64,000 nucleotides of DNA from Bugulina stolonifera (lineage: Eukaryota; Bryozoa; Gymnolaemata; Cheilostomatida; Bugulidae), in contig OW285191.1 of assembly GCA_935421135.1 (NCBI GenBank), positions 12,651,700-12,715,699 on the forward strand. Reading direction: 5' to 3'. A program made the translations under genes and the position numbers. Shown piece after piece: positions 34,266 through 44,563 of the stretch; within the stretch, counting starts at the first letter, position 1; every line of letters begins with the position of its first letter. The notes beneath the pieces are model-generated. The model was not told the origin of the DNA, did no database searches, and saw nothing but the letters and a program-made list of their open reading frames with translations.

Positions 34266-37200
34266 AGGAGAAATTCAGAAATTGTGCCCTACTTTGAAGT
34301 TGGTTTTTGTACTGTTCTAAACAAGATATTCAAACAATTATTGTACAGTATACTAAATCAACATATGTTCTCTTATTAATAACAAAAGATTTGTATTTTA
34401 TGACCCCCTTATGCCTCAATTAGTGAAATTAAAACTCCTTCTAAACGATTGAAAAATTAGGAGTTATCTCCTTTTTGAGATTTCGGTATTCTATTTTGTG
34501 AGACTACGGTTTCCGGCGATCGACCATTCCTGGGGAGATAACTTTATACTATTATCCGTATAACATAATACTATTCTAATTATACATGTATTTGTTTACC
34601 TTACTTTCATTTCAATTTCTTGACTGCACTTATAAATTGAGTAGATTATTTGAGTTGTCAGTGCAGTGCAATCACATAGACCTTAGCATCGTCTGTCAAC
34701 AATGCAAATGCATTTATACCTGTACATGTATCAGTAATATAATATACATGTTATCATTATAAAACTTATGTATGACAAATGAACGTGCATGTACATGCTG
34801 AAGGTACCATATGGCACAACACACTGTATTTTTATAAACATTATATGTAATCACTAATTCTTTATTACATCTACATATACATGCATGTATAAAAGGTTTA
34901 CACAATATCATTGGAAATAATTTTTGACACTCTGCTACCCATGAAAAACATTGGTAATAGTATTATTAAAAGTACACATTAAAATATTATACTGCAGGTG
35001 GCTAGGCTACTGCAGATTCTAGAATAGCTTTAACTGCTGAATCCATGGCAAAGCACTAATGATTACCACCATGTAGCATGTAGCACTTATGTGCTACTAT
35101 GGTTTTATAACATAGCCAACAGATTGTGCTAGAGAGTATTGAGCAGTCAGAGCAGAGGTGTACAAGTGGAGGAAGTTCCAGCAGAGTGCAAAGTGGACTG
35201 ACTGTGTTGTGATCAAACTTCAACTTCACTGCCTGGGTTTCAACAGTTGAACACTTGCATAGTTGGTGAGGTAGAGGTCACTGGCAAGCCCTACAGTTAT
35301 AGACTGACCTTGTTGACCATATGATGTTGACAGCTAACATAATGGCTGATAGCAAATGGTTGCAAGATTCAGGCCATGGAGGTCAATAATTGTTTAGATG
35401 CAGAAGTGGAGAAATTTGAGATAACCTCTGTTTTTCAGTAAAACTTAAACAGAAATCGCTCCAAAACCCCAACTAAGGAGTAAGGAGGTCTATCTAGCTT
35501 TCACCACTACTGCACCTACATGCAAAAGCAATGGACAAATATTTAACCTCAAGGAGACTGCCGGCAAGGATACCAGACCAACTGTAATGATGAATGAGGT
35601 TTCTTCCTAAAGTTGTTCCTGTTGAACTGGATAGTTTACCCGCTATCTGTGTCTCTTGCGATATTCCAAGGCTATAACATTTTGTCTGGAACATCTTACC
35701 AGAATCTATCTGCAACCAAGAAATGACTGTCTCGTGTATTACTTTCATTTGCACATAGATCTGCCTACACACACAGTCTTCATGTGTAACAATGAATAAT
35801 TCATGTAAGTGTAATTACTATAATAACCAAATTCAAAATTTTTAGAGACTCTGAAGGAGTATCAGATTCTAAATCTTCTTTCCCGATAAAGCATCAATGT
35901 TTAAGATACAGGATTCCGAGTAGTTATTCATACAACTACCTACCTGAAAAGCTATATGAATATGAAACTGCATTTTCTTGAAAGCATCGGCTAGTGCATG
36001 GTAAAACTCATTAGTGCTTCAGTACTACAAACTCATAGAATAAAGTAAGAGAGCATATCGGCATCTGGTGGCCAAACTGCAGCAGGCACTGCAACATCCT
36101 ACAACACAAGTCAACAAGCTGTATGTCAATGTGTTAGTATCAACTCAACATTGATAGTATGCCCACAGCAGCAGTTTACTAGCAAAAAAAAGAACCATTT
36201 GTGGTGTTAGCTGTAGTTCGTATTAGCAGTAGAAGTAGTTACTTATAGTAGTAGTTAGCAGTAAGATAAAGTGATAGCAGTGTAGTAGCAGTATTACGGT
36301 GATTTCAGTAGTTAGTTATGGTTGCATTAGTAGTAATCATGCAAGTAGTTAAAATCAGCAGTAGTAATAGTAGTAGTTGGTTACAATAATAGTTAGTCAT
36401 AGAAAAGTGGTAAGTTGTCGCAGTAGTGCCAGGGAGTCCAGTAGTAGCAGTAGTAGCTACAGTATCAATAGAATCAATAGAAGTTGAATTATCAATAGTG
36501 ATAGTAGTAGTTAAATATAGTAGTCACCAAGTCACCACAGTGTAGGCCCAATATTCTTAGTCACATAGGCCTATGCCATTATAGAGAATAGTTAAGAGTA
36601 TCAATAGGGTTTGTCATAGTCACTGAGGCTAAAGTAAATTTCTTAATGGTCAGTATTTTGGAACAGATTCATAATATTGCACAAACATACATAGGATACT
36701 AGTTTTTTTCCAGAGATGTTTGCAAGTTTTATTTTGGAAACGAGTCTTTTAATAAGCCATAAAATGTTGCTTGAACTAACTGAGTCTGGCATCTCTGTTT
36801 TTTCTTTCAGTCATTGGGCTTACTTACTGCTTATTTTAAGTTTATTTATCTGAACGCACGCCATGAAATGAAAATTAGCAAGATTGAAATAAAATTAAAA
36901 TAGGCAGTAAAGGAAGAAATAGAACACCAGGAAAGTATGGAGGTGAAGTGATGTACTGCAATCCAATACAATGGGAAAAAGACAGTCCTAAACTAAACCT
37001 CTCCGTGACAGTTTGAACCCCTAACCCCACCCATTAATTTTCCTTTTTAATATTAATTTTTCATTTAATTAAACTTAATTATCGGTGAATTGTATTCTAA
37101 TAAATGTAATCTACACAGTTGAGAAACGTCCTGCTGAAACTGTCTTTTTTTGGAAATGTTGCTTTACCATCTCCAACTAACAGCTTTCATCATTTATATT

Positions 37201-38230
37201 TAGCCTGTTTTGGTAAAAGCAACACACTAAATAAATTGAATGATATATCATTATGATTATATTGATTTCCATTGCCTTCAATTGATTGTTTGACTTTTAA
37301 TCATTAATTTACAGCGGCAAGTAAGCAGTAACTGGTGATTCATTTGTCTTGTGTCTAGTCAACAGCAACCTGATGCCAAAGAAATAAAAGTGATTTTATT
37401 GCAGCTTCAGTTCATGTTATATTTCCCACGGAAACATACTGAGAGTCACTGCTAGCTGAATCTGACTGAGAGTCACTGCTAGCTCCGAATCTGACTGAGA
37501 GTCACTGCAAGCTCCGAATCTGACTAAGAGTCACTGCTAGCTCCGAGTCTGACTGAGAGTCACTGCTAGCTCCGAGTCTGACTGAGAGTCACTGCTAGCT
37601 CCGCTGAACTACTAATGAAACCCATGGTAGAACAGTTATTAATTAATTACGTGCATAAGTAAATAAAAACAAACATAGTTGATGATAAATGATTATTTTA
37701 AACAAATTGAAACTAGCGTTTTTTATAGTTCAGTGAAACTGCAGTGACTGTCAGTCTGTCAGTCAGAGTCGGTGGGAAATAATCTAGTAGGATTAGAAAA
37801 GAAAGAACAAATACTTATTATAATATAACTTGATTTGATTTCTGACCGACGGATGAATATGCATTGTAGAACATGCCGGGAGCTATTAGTCAGTATAAAA
37901 AACAAGTAAGTGTAAGTAGCAGAAAACTTTGGAAATTACTAAAAAACACGAGTGGCCGTCGCAAACCACTAAACTGTGAATGCGCAAACTTACCGAAAAC
38001 AGCACTGCTATAGCAATATAGTGGATTTAACGAGGCATATATTAATCACCTCGCATATCGGTGTAAGTCTGCAGATCTTAGACTACCAACAAGGATGCGC
38101 CCATGACCAATCAGATAAACCGATTTTTTGGATAAAAACGCGGATTTTGATATTTGTGGAAATGACGTCAGGAACCGCCAGATTTCGAACTATCACTTTA
38201 GAATTACTTCAAAATTTGTGATTTTCCCCT
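34266..38230. mobile_element. 3,965-bp TTAA-type non-autonomous DNA transposon inside element H
   Basis: It sits between TTAA (34,262-34,265) and TTAA (38,231-38,234), precisely within the RT of H. Inverted ends are AGGAGAAATTCAGAAATTGTG-like on the left and AGGGGAAAATCACAAATTTTG-like on the right (reverse complement). TTAA duplications fit piggyBac- or Kolobok-type transposition. No transposase is recognisable. The interior has AGT-rich cryptic simple repeats (36,190-36,540) and a 29-bp tandem array (37,438-37,606). The ends differ from those of the TTAA element at 8,101-9,792, so this is another family. Confidence 0.75.
37438..37606 (+). repeat. Tandem array, 29-bp unit, about 6 copies
   Basis: Units of CTGAGAGTCACTGCTAGC followed by TCCGAATCTGA, with small differences (GAATC or GAGTC, CTAAG or CTGAG). 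It lies within the TTAA-type insertion in element H. Confidence 0.85.
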
Positions 38231-39046
38231 TTAAAGTAATATCTCCCAAAGGGTGTTATGAATGTTGTTAGTTCCCTCGATCTCCCGTCTAACTCAGTTT
38301 GCCAGAACCCTGAATTGGCAGCCATTTTACTAAAAACCCTTGATTTGGCTAATTTTGCTAATGTCACATCTGTGTTGGGCAATGGGAACACTTCTCTTCT
38401 CACATGTTTATTTAGCTGTGACAGGTCCACACACAACCTAACCTTCCCATTTTTCTTTGGAGCGCAAACTAACCCTGCACACCAATCTGTTGGCCTGTCT
38501 ACTTGAGTAATAACTCCCTCCTTTACCATTCTCTGTAGTTCTGTCTTAACCTGTTCCTCTAGTCCTGCCGCCACCTTGCGTGGGACATCCAAACGAAATG
38601 GTCTTGCCCCTTCTTTCAAATCAATTTTATATTTTACCGGCATCTTACCCAAGCCCTTAAAAAGTGATGGGAATCCTTTTTCGACATCCCTCAGCGTGAT
38701 CCTATTCACTTCTGTGAGCAAATTCAACTTCCTAATTTCCTTCCTACCGACTAGGTTCCTGGTAGCCCCTTCGATAACGTAAACCTTTGTTTTAACTGCC
38801 CTACCCCCATTTCTCAATTCTACTTCTACCTCTCCCACCACCTTCAACCTATTATTTCCTGCTCCCCTCACCTTCTTCTTTGAATTCTCTAGCCTCAATC
38901 CTAAACTTTTCGCCGACCCTACTGTTAGGTACAGATATGTCAGCACCTGTGTCATCCAAAAACCTTATTACTTTTCCATTTACCTGTAAATCATGTTCGA
39001 ATTCATCATCGTCCTTAATATCAGTCCCACATTTTCCCACGAATAG
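38231..39046 (-). pseudogene. pol: Element H protease and RT N-terminal half
   Basis: Directly after the Gag stop the same frame continues with GKCGTDIKDDDEFEHD and the retropepsin motif RFLDDTGADISVP. Near 38,910 the coherent reading moves to another frame (GLRLENSKKKVRGAGN, VYVIEGATRNLVGRKEI). RT follows: TDWCAGLVCAPKKNGKVRLC, FSKMAANSGFWQTELD and FITPFGRYYF, where the TTAA element interrupts it. The RT block FSKM-ANSGFWQ replaces the common FSKLDLxSAY; the position of the first catalytic Asp is taken by Ala-Asn, unless the residues in TELD compensate. That may already have been inactivating. Confidence 0.8.
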
Positions 39047-39049
39047 TCA
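39044..39049 (-). promoter_or_regulatory. UGA CUA stop context at the H gag/pro junction
   Basis: Gag and protease are in the same frame, separated by one stop codon. UGA followed by CUA is a recognised high-readthrough context in eukaryotic and viral mRNAs. It could therefore be a genuine readthrough signal for Gag-Pol rather than a random mutation. Inferred from context only. Confidence 0.5.
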
Positions 39050-40120
39050 TACCGAGTCTGAATCACTGTCCTCTTCCCTTACTTCTCTAGCCCTAGGGAT
39101 CTTTGAAAGACATTCCCGTGAGATGTGCCCTTTGCCCTCGCACTTGTAGCATATTAACTCCCTTCCTGGAGACCCCATATATTTTGTTTTATCCTGCCCC
39201 TGCTTAGTTCTCTGAGATTCCCTGCATTCTCTAGCGTAATGTCCTCTACCCCCCCATTTGAAACAGGCATCGTTCCCCTTTTTTCTACATTCCCTAGTGA
39301 AGTGCCCTAGCTTCCCACAATTGTAGCATGTCATGTCCGGACTCCTTTTTGGGCTAACCCTCCTAAAGGGTTGTCTTTGTGGTCTAGGTGGAGAGCCTGC
39401 TTGGTGTCTCTTGTCCTCTCTGCGCCTAAGCCCTTGTCCCTCCCTATGAATGCCTACCCACTCCTCCTCTGGATCATTTTGGCTCATACCTGGATTCCTC
39501 ATGTAATCCGCATTCTTCATGGCTGTTTCAATGTCCTTTCCTAGCTTTATCATTGCCCCATAGTCTATTCCCCCATTCCCTTTGGCCATTTCATTCAACA
39601 CTTGTACCCTAGCTGCGTCGTTTGTGGTCCCCGCTAAAGCCCTATGCAGAATTAATTTATTTTCTAGTGCCCCTAGCTCGCATCCTTTAGCTATCGTATT
39701 AAGCCTAGCGATGTACCCTGTGAAATCCTCATCCTCCCTCTGCCTACAGGTGAAAAAGCTGTCCAGGTTCCTAACCGCATGCCCCTTCCCCTTAAAGTGT
39801 TCATCAAATCGTTGTTTGATGTCTGTGTACCTTACTTCATTAACCGCTATATTCCATTCATTGTATATCTCAAACCCCTGTTCCCCTAATCTATCAAGTA
39901 GCATACAGCCCTTCTTGTGTTCTATTATAGCTGCCTTGGCTGGTTCATCCGCTGCCCCAGTTGCCTTGAAGTCATGAAATGCCATTTGTATCTCAAAACG
40001 TTTGATAAACTTCTGCCAATCCTCTACTGATAACCCATCTCTTGCACTATGTTTATCTCCTCTTGTAGCCATGTTTACATTACCTGAACTTAACCCTTTA
40101 CTTGAATTTGAATTAAACAC
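39047..40120 (-). CDS. gag: Element H Gag
   Basis: 357 codons, complete from its ATG (40,118-40,120) about 100 nt after the PBS to TGA at 39,047-39,049. The N-terminal capsid-like part has DWQKFIKRFEIQMAFHDF, RYTDIKQRFDEHFKGKGH and TCRQREDEDFTGYIARLNT. A basic RPQRQPFRRVSPKRSP linker is followed by three CCHC knuckles: CYNCGKLGHFTREC, CFKWGGRGHYAREC and CYKCEGKGHISREC. The middle one has Trp in place of its second Cys, so it should bind zinc poorly. The C-terminus is acidic (EEDSDSDSV). The stop is followed by CTA in the same frame as protease. Confidence 0.9.
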   Translation of the reverse strand: MFNSNSSKGLSSGNVNMATRGDKHSARDGLSVEDWQKFIKRFEIQMAFHDFKATGAADEPAKAAIIEHKKGCMLLDRLGEQGFEIYNEWNIAVNEVRYTDIKQRFDEHFKGKGHAVRNLDSFFTCRQREDEDFTGYIARLNTIAKGCELGALENKLILHRALAGTTNDAARVQVLNEMAKGNGGIDYGAMIKLGKDIETAMKNADYMRNPGMSQNDPEEEWVGIHREGQGLRRREDKRHQAGSPPRPQRQPFRRVSPKRSPDMTCYNCGKLGHFTRECRKKGNDACFKWGGRGHYARECRESQRTKQGQDKTKYMGSPGRELICYKCEGKGHISRECLSKIPRAREVREEDSDSDSV

Positions 40121-40635
40121 TGGAAAAATTTCCTATCAGGCCTATGACTTGTCTAGGTACAGATCTATAACTTACCCCACCTTTCTGTGTTCTACTGTAA
40201 CCTGTGTATTATCCAATGATCCTACTTCTGACACCATGTAATGTCTGTACTCACAAGTTTAATATATCCTCCCTCTGTACTGTTAGTCTGTCCCCTCTAC
40301 CTCTCTCATTCACTCTCAACCGTAAAGTGTCCCCTTCTTAAGTCTCCAAGCTATCCTTATAATCTTACCTATCCCCTTAGCCTTAGTGCTCTTACCTAGC
40401 TCCCAATACAATTACTGCCCAATGAAAACTCGAGTTATTGAATATTTCAACATAATGATGTGTGAGTTGAGAGTCTTTGATCATAACCATAATTAAATTT
40501 CAATTTAAGTAACAAGTTTTTGACAGCTGTATATTCAAGTCTTTCTTATAAGCCATGAAATGTTGCTTGAATTAACTCGAGTGAGAGTCTTTAACTCGAG
40601 TCTGGCATCTCTGATTAAAATATAGTACAATACTA

Positions 40636-40846
40636 ATGGCCAAAGTTAATGCATCAGTTGAACAAATTAATTTATTTATTAATAATTTAGAACAATTTCC
40701 TGCAATATGGGATAGCAGACTCCCATTATTTAGCAATAAACAGGCTAAGCAAACTGCACTAACAACTTTAGGGGAGCTGATAGGGCTGACTAGTGAGGAA
40801 GTTAAACAAATTTACAATACTCACAGGAAGTGCTTTAAAGAAGTAA
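40636..40846 (+). CDS. Exon with MADF/Myb-SANT-like domain
   Basis: ATG-initiated frame: QINLFINNLEQFPAIWD, SRLPLFSNKQAKQTALTTL, GELIGLTSEEVKQIYNTH, RKCFKE. The pattern of a short helix with hydrophobic-P-xx-WD, then lysine-rich, then a leucine-rich helix with EVKxxYxxxRxxF resembles MADF domains, which bind DNA and often accompany PIF/Harbinger transposases. A 5' splice site (AAAGAA|GTAAGT) ends it near 40,846. No partner exon or transposase is visible next to it, so it is probably a remnant. The call rests on pattern only. Confidence 0.45.
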
Positions 40847-41793
40847 GTATAAAATAATTTTGTAACTACATGTAAACTTTCTGCTACTTTATTTTTTCAT
40901 GGGTAAACAGGAGTTAAATGAAGTATTTATTCTCAACAGGGGTAGCTCTGTATCATCTATCAGGGGCGTATTTTAAGGGGCGGCAGGGAGGCACTGCCAA
41001 AATAAAGTGGCCTAAAAACACTACTTTTGAAAATTTGGCATTTTTCCCCTTAATATTTGCTTCATTTCCGGTTTGCGACCGAAGCGTTAGCACTCTAGTT
41101 ATAACTCTATGGCGTTATCAATCTGCTTATAACTCTATGGTGTTGCTGCGTAACGATAACCAGTAATCCTGGAATAATGACTGCATTGCAAGTGGTAAAC
41201 AAAGAGACCCATAAAACTGTGTGCTCTGCTAAAAGGCTTTATGACTATGCCAAGGTTAAAGACTTGCGGTCTTGTGAATGAATGAATAAATATTTTTTAT
41301 GAATAGTTATGTAAATACCAAGGAAGAAATTATAAGTGCAAAAGTAAAAGTAGTGAGCAGTTGAATTACTAATAGGTGAATCAATTTGTAAGTCACTGCT
41401 ATCCACAAGGTTGTTTCTTCTCTGTCACTGACTACGAGCAGATGCATGAAATTTAATTCCAATATTATTTTGGCTTCTTTCAAATATTTGTGATTTATTC
41501 TTTTGGTATAATTAAAAGTGTTTGCACTCATTTTAGTTATTCATTCTAGCTATTGCCACTCCACTGACAGCTACTAACTCTACTGCTACATTTACTACTA
41601 ACAACTAAATATGTATTGTAAAGAAAAAACACTAATTTGAAAATAAAATAATATAATATAAAATATAACAATAATAATAATATAATTAGATATTTTAATT
41701 TTTTTAATATTTTAATTTATATATAATATAATTATACTGTTGATATTATCTTAGCTTTAATAGGCTACTGCACCTTTCTCGCAAAGATTTTTA

Positions 41794-42018
41794 TTTTAAA
41801 TGCATTTGATTTTAAATAAATAATTTATAATGACAATAGTTGTTGACCAGCTATTAAAAGTTGAAAATTTTAATTTATAAAATACACTTGCGCCTGTGGA
41901 TTTTTTGTAAAAGATACAATCATGTAGTATTTTATAAATTAAAATTTTCAACTTTTAATAGCTGATCAACAACTATTGTCATTATAAATTAATTATTTAA
42001 AATCAAATACATTTAAAA
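41794..42018. repeat. Inverted repeat, about 92-bp arms with 41-bp loop
   Basis: 41,794-41,885 and 41,927-42,018 are near-perfect reverse complements (around TGACAATAGTTGTTGA and TCAACAACTATTGTCA, with a C/T change nearby). Able to form a long hairpin. Confidence 0.85.
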
Positions 42019-42118
42019 GTGTTACAGTACTATTACTAGCTAGTAGAACTTTATAATAACTACAATAATTGTAGTTATTATAAAATTCTACTAGCTAGTA
42101 ATAGTACTGTAACACTTT
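42016..42118. repeat. 103-bp near-perfect palindrome without loop
   Basis: The arms run from AAAGTGTTACAGTACTATT inward to a centre at ACAATAATTGT and back out, with one mismatch seen. It directly follows the hairpin above inside CAGGGG element 1. Confidence 0.9.
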
Positions 42119-42989
42119 CACTCCTATTGTAAGTTGTAGTAACAGAAGTAGTAATGAGTACTTGTAGCATGCTGCTATGTCTAATTTTTGCACTTCAGAG
42201 AGTGAAATTTAAAAATTTTCCGCTGCGCGTGCACTTGCAGGGGGTGCCGACACCCCACCCCCCGCACCCCCCTTCCACCCAACTTTCTGCCTCCCCACCC
42301 AATTTTTCTAACCTACACCCCTGTCTATGTTTTATTATTATTCAGGAATACAACCACAGGTTTGAGCAGCCATCTGGTTCAGGTGCTCCAAGGAGAAGCA
42401 TGAAATCATACCAATATTTTGAGCAGCTGCTATTACTTATGCCTACTGCAGTGCTTTTTTTGTAGGGGGCTCTCTGGGCTCTTGGGAGCCCCCTCAACAA
42501 ATTGCCATTTTAAAAGTAAAAGTTTAAAAAGTAGCCATAGCCAAGTATCATGCACGGTGCATCCTATTAGAAATATACATGTTACCGGGTACATGTATAT
42601 CAGTATGCTATGGTGAACCCCAATGTTGGCTCATGATTCCAGACTATATAACATACATGTATGTATAATTGTAGTGAGCAGCTAACCTTGCATGTGTTAC
42701 TAAACTGAATATGCTTTAAAGGGCTGACCCAATGTATTGGTGCTATACTCTCGTATCTATCCAGGATTATCTGCAATGGGGGGCAACTAGGACACCCAGA
42801 TAATGTAATAAGTAGGTAAGTGCTGCACAAAGATTGGATGAAAGTGTAAAGCATTGCTAGGCTAGTAAGTATAATAATAGGGATACACATGTACATGTAT
42901 AAACCATAAGAAAGTTAGATAATAGATATAAAGTAGGAGAAAAGCACAAGTCACAACTGTCGTTGCAGTCATAGGTGCTGCTGTCGGAA

Positions 42990-43100
42990 TCGTCCTGGTA
43001 ATTGTCTGATCGTCGCCTGATCGTTGTCTGGTCGTTGTCTGGTCGTCATCTGGTCGTTGTCTGGTCATCGTCTGGTCGTAGTCTAGTCATCGTCTGGTTG
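42990..43100 (+). repeat. Degenerate 12-bp tandem repeat (TCTGGTCGTTGT type)
   Basis: About nine imperfect units with TCTGGTCGTTG, TCTGGTCGTCA and similar variants. It yields a spurious minus-strand ORF of DDQT-type repeats. Confidence 0.7.
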
Positions 43101-43295
43101 CCTGTTACACAATACAATATTTCATGCTTAATGAGCTTAGAGTGGTTTTTGTTAGCTAGGGTTGATAAGCACAGAAACAGTGATCATTCAGGCATGTTAC
43201 TATAAAGGCAGATAGTCCTCAGTTACTTTGCTAAGCCTGTTGAGTGGTTGTGACTAGGAGGTTGTCGTGATTTCATCCATAACAATATTTTTTAC

Positions 43296-44280
43296 TAGTG
43301 CTGTCTGTACAGTGTTTCAGTTTCGTTCAGTTCAGTTTTTTTTCTTTCGGTTCAAAAACCGCAAAAATTTAAAATGTGAACTAACACCGAATGCGGCGGT
43401 GCGGTTCTATTCGGTTTTAAAAGTTGAACCGTGCCTGGCTTCTTAACGCACCCACTTTCGATAATGGCTGGCGTTGAAAACGCGTGAATTCATGTTATGC
43501 TTCTTTCAATCCATATAATTCGATGTCATCCTTGGAATTTAGACTTAGTTGCAGCCATAATATTATCACCCAGTGGTTATTTATTGTAGTTTCACCTCAT
43601 TATAGCAGTTACGATTGCATATTATTATAACTAATAAATATTTAATAATTGTTAAATATTAAACGAAATGAAAATGGCTGCCATTTTAGTGCTTCTTTTG
43701 ATCCTCATAATTCAATGTCATCCTTGGAATACAGATTTACTGCAGCTGCAGCCACCAATATCACCCAGTAGGGGTTTACTGCAGTTTTCATCTGATTCTA
43801 GTAGTCAAACTTGCACATTGTTATAACAAATTATTAAACAAAATGAAAATGGCGGCCATTTCCGGTAATGGCTTAAACTACGAACACGTGAATTTATGTT
43901 ATGGATCTTTCAATCTTTACAATTTGATGTCATCATTTGAATAAAGACTTAGCTACACCCATCATTGGCACCCAGAGATGATTTACTTCAGTTTCACTGA
44001 ATTTCAGTTGTTGTACTTCCATATTATTATACAGTAGATAATTGGCATTTAATAATTGCGATTACTTAAAGAAAATTAGAAATGGCCGCCATTAAAGCTT
44101 GAAAGCAGGGTGTGACAACTCCCAATATTGAGTATTTAATTTCCGGTTCGGTGTTTTTGCATGAATTAAAAAAAACTGAATTAAACTGAGGGTGAGAAGA
44201 CAACTTCGGTTTCATTCAGTCTTTTAGAAAAATCAGCAAAAATACTGAATGAACATGCAAATCAAAACCGCCCAGCACTA
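43296..44280. mobile_element. hAT-type MITE with perfect 8-bp target duplication
   Basis: TTTTTTAC lies on both sides (43,288-43,295 and 44,281-44,288), and the ends TAGTGCTG...CAGCACTA are inverted repeats. An 8-bp duplication with TAG/CAG-type ends is characteristic of hAT elements. The interior consists largely of three tandem units of about 180-225 bp (43,496-43,690, 43,691-43,870 and 43,871-44,095), each with a TCATC..TTGAAT block and AAATGGC(G/C)GCCATT. No transposase. Confidence 0.8.
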
Positions 44281-44366
44281 TTTTTTACCCTTTCTCCTAC
44301 ATAAGATAAAATTTGATTTTGTGCAAGTAGTTAATATTATACTTCAATACTTCTAAGAATACCCAT

Positions 44367-44563
44367 TTACATTCACAACAATTGGATTTCATTATGCTAA
44401 CAATGTCCCTGCTGATGCTCTAGCCAGATATTATACCAATGGTGCCAATATTATTGAAGCCAGTACACAATTGATTAAAGAAATTTTGAGAAGTCCAGAA
44501 TTTATTAAGAATTTAAAAACTATTGTGATTGTTTGCTTATATTATGTATTGTTAGTAAAATAA
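44367..44563 (+). pseudogene. Possible retroelement remnant (RNase H end)
   Basis: A plus-strand frame reads FTTIGFHYANNVPADALARY and continues for about 40 residues to TAA. NVPADALAR resembles the NVVADALSR signature at the end of retroelement RNase H domains. Nothing else of a polymerase is visible around it, so the call is tentative. Confidence 0.3.

Larger units (their letters stand above)
31550..40410 (-). mobile_element. Element H: young Ty3/gypsy retrotransposon
   Basis: LTRs at 31,550-31,744 (3') and 40,237-40,410 (5') have TG...CA ends on the element strand. They differ by three substitutions plus a 21-bp tandem difference, so the insertion is recent. Flanks are CTTAC and ATTAC, a 5-bp target duplication with one change. 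The PBS (40,219-40,236 read in reverse, TGGTGTCAGAAGTAGGAT) complements the tRNA-Leu(CAA) 3' end with one mismatch. The polypurine tract is the reverse of CCCCTTTCTTTTTCCCC at 31,747-31,763. Domain order is gag, protease, RT, RNase H, integrase. A 3,965-bp TTAA-type insertion splits the RT. Confidence 0.9.
40961..42323 (-). mobile_element. CAGGGG element 1, 5-bp target duplication TCTAT
   Basis: The ends CAGGGGCGTA and, in reverse complement, CAGGGGTGTA are 10-bp inverted repeats, flanked by TCTAT on both sides (40,956-40,960 and 42,324-42,328). It aligns in reverse with 61,726-62,490, except for a middle segment (about 41,260-41,515) that keeps the same direction and an extra stretch at about 41,770-42,240 that contains two palindromes. 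The ends recall hAT elements, of which some groups duplicate 5 bp. No transposase is present. Confidence 0.75.
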
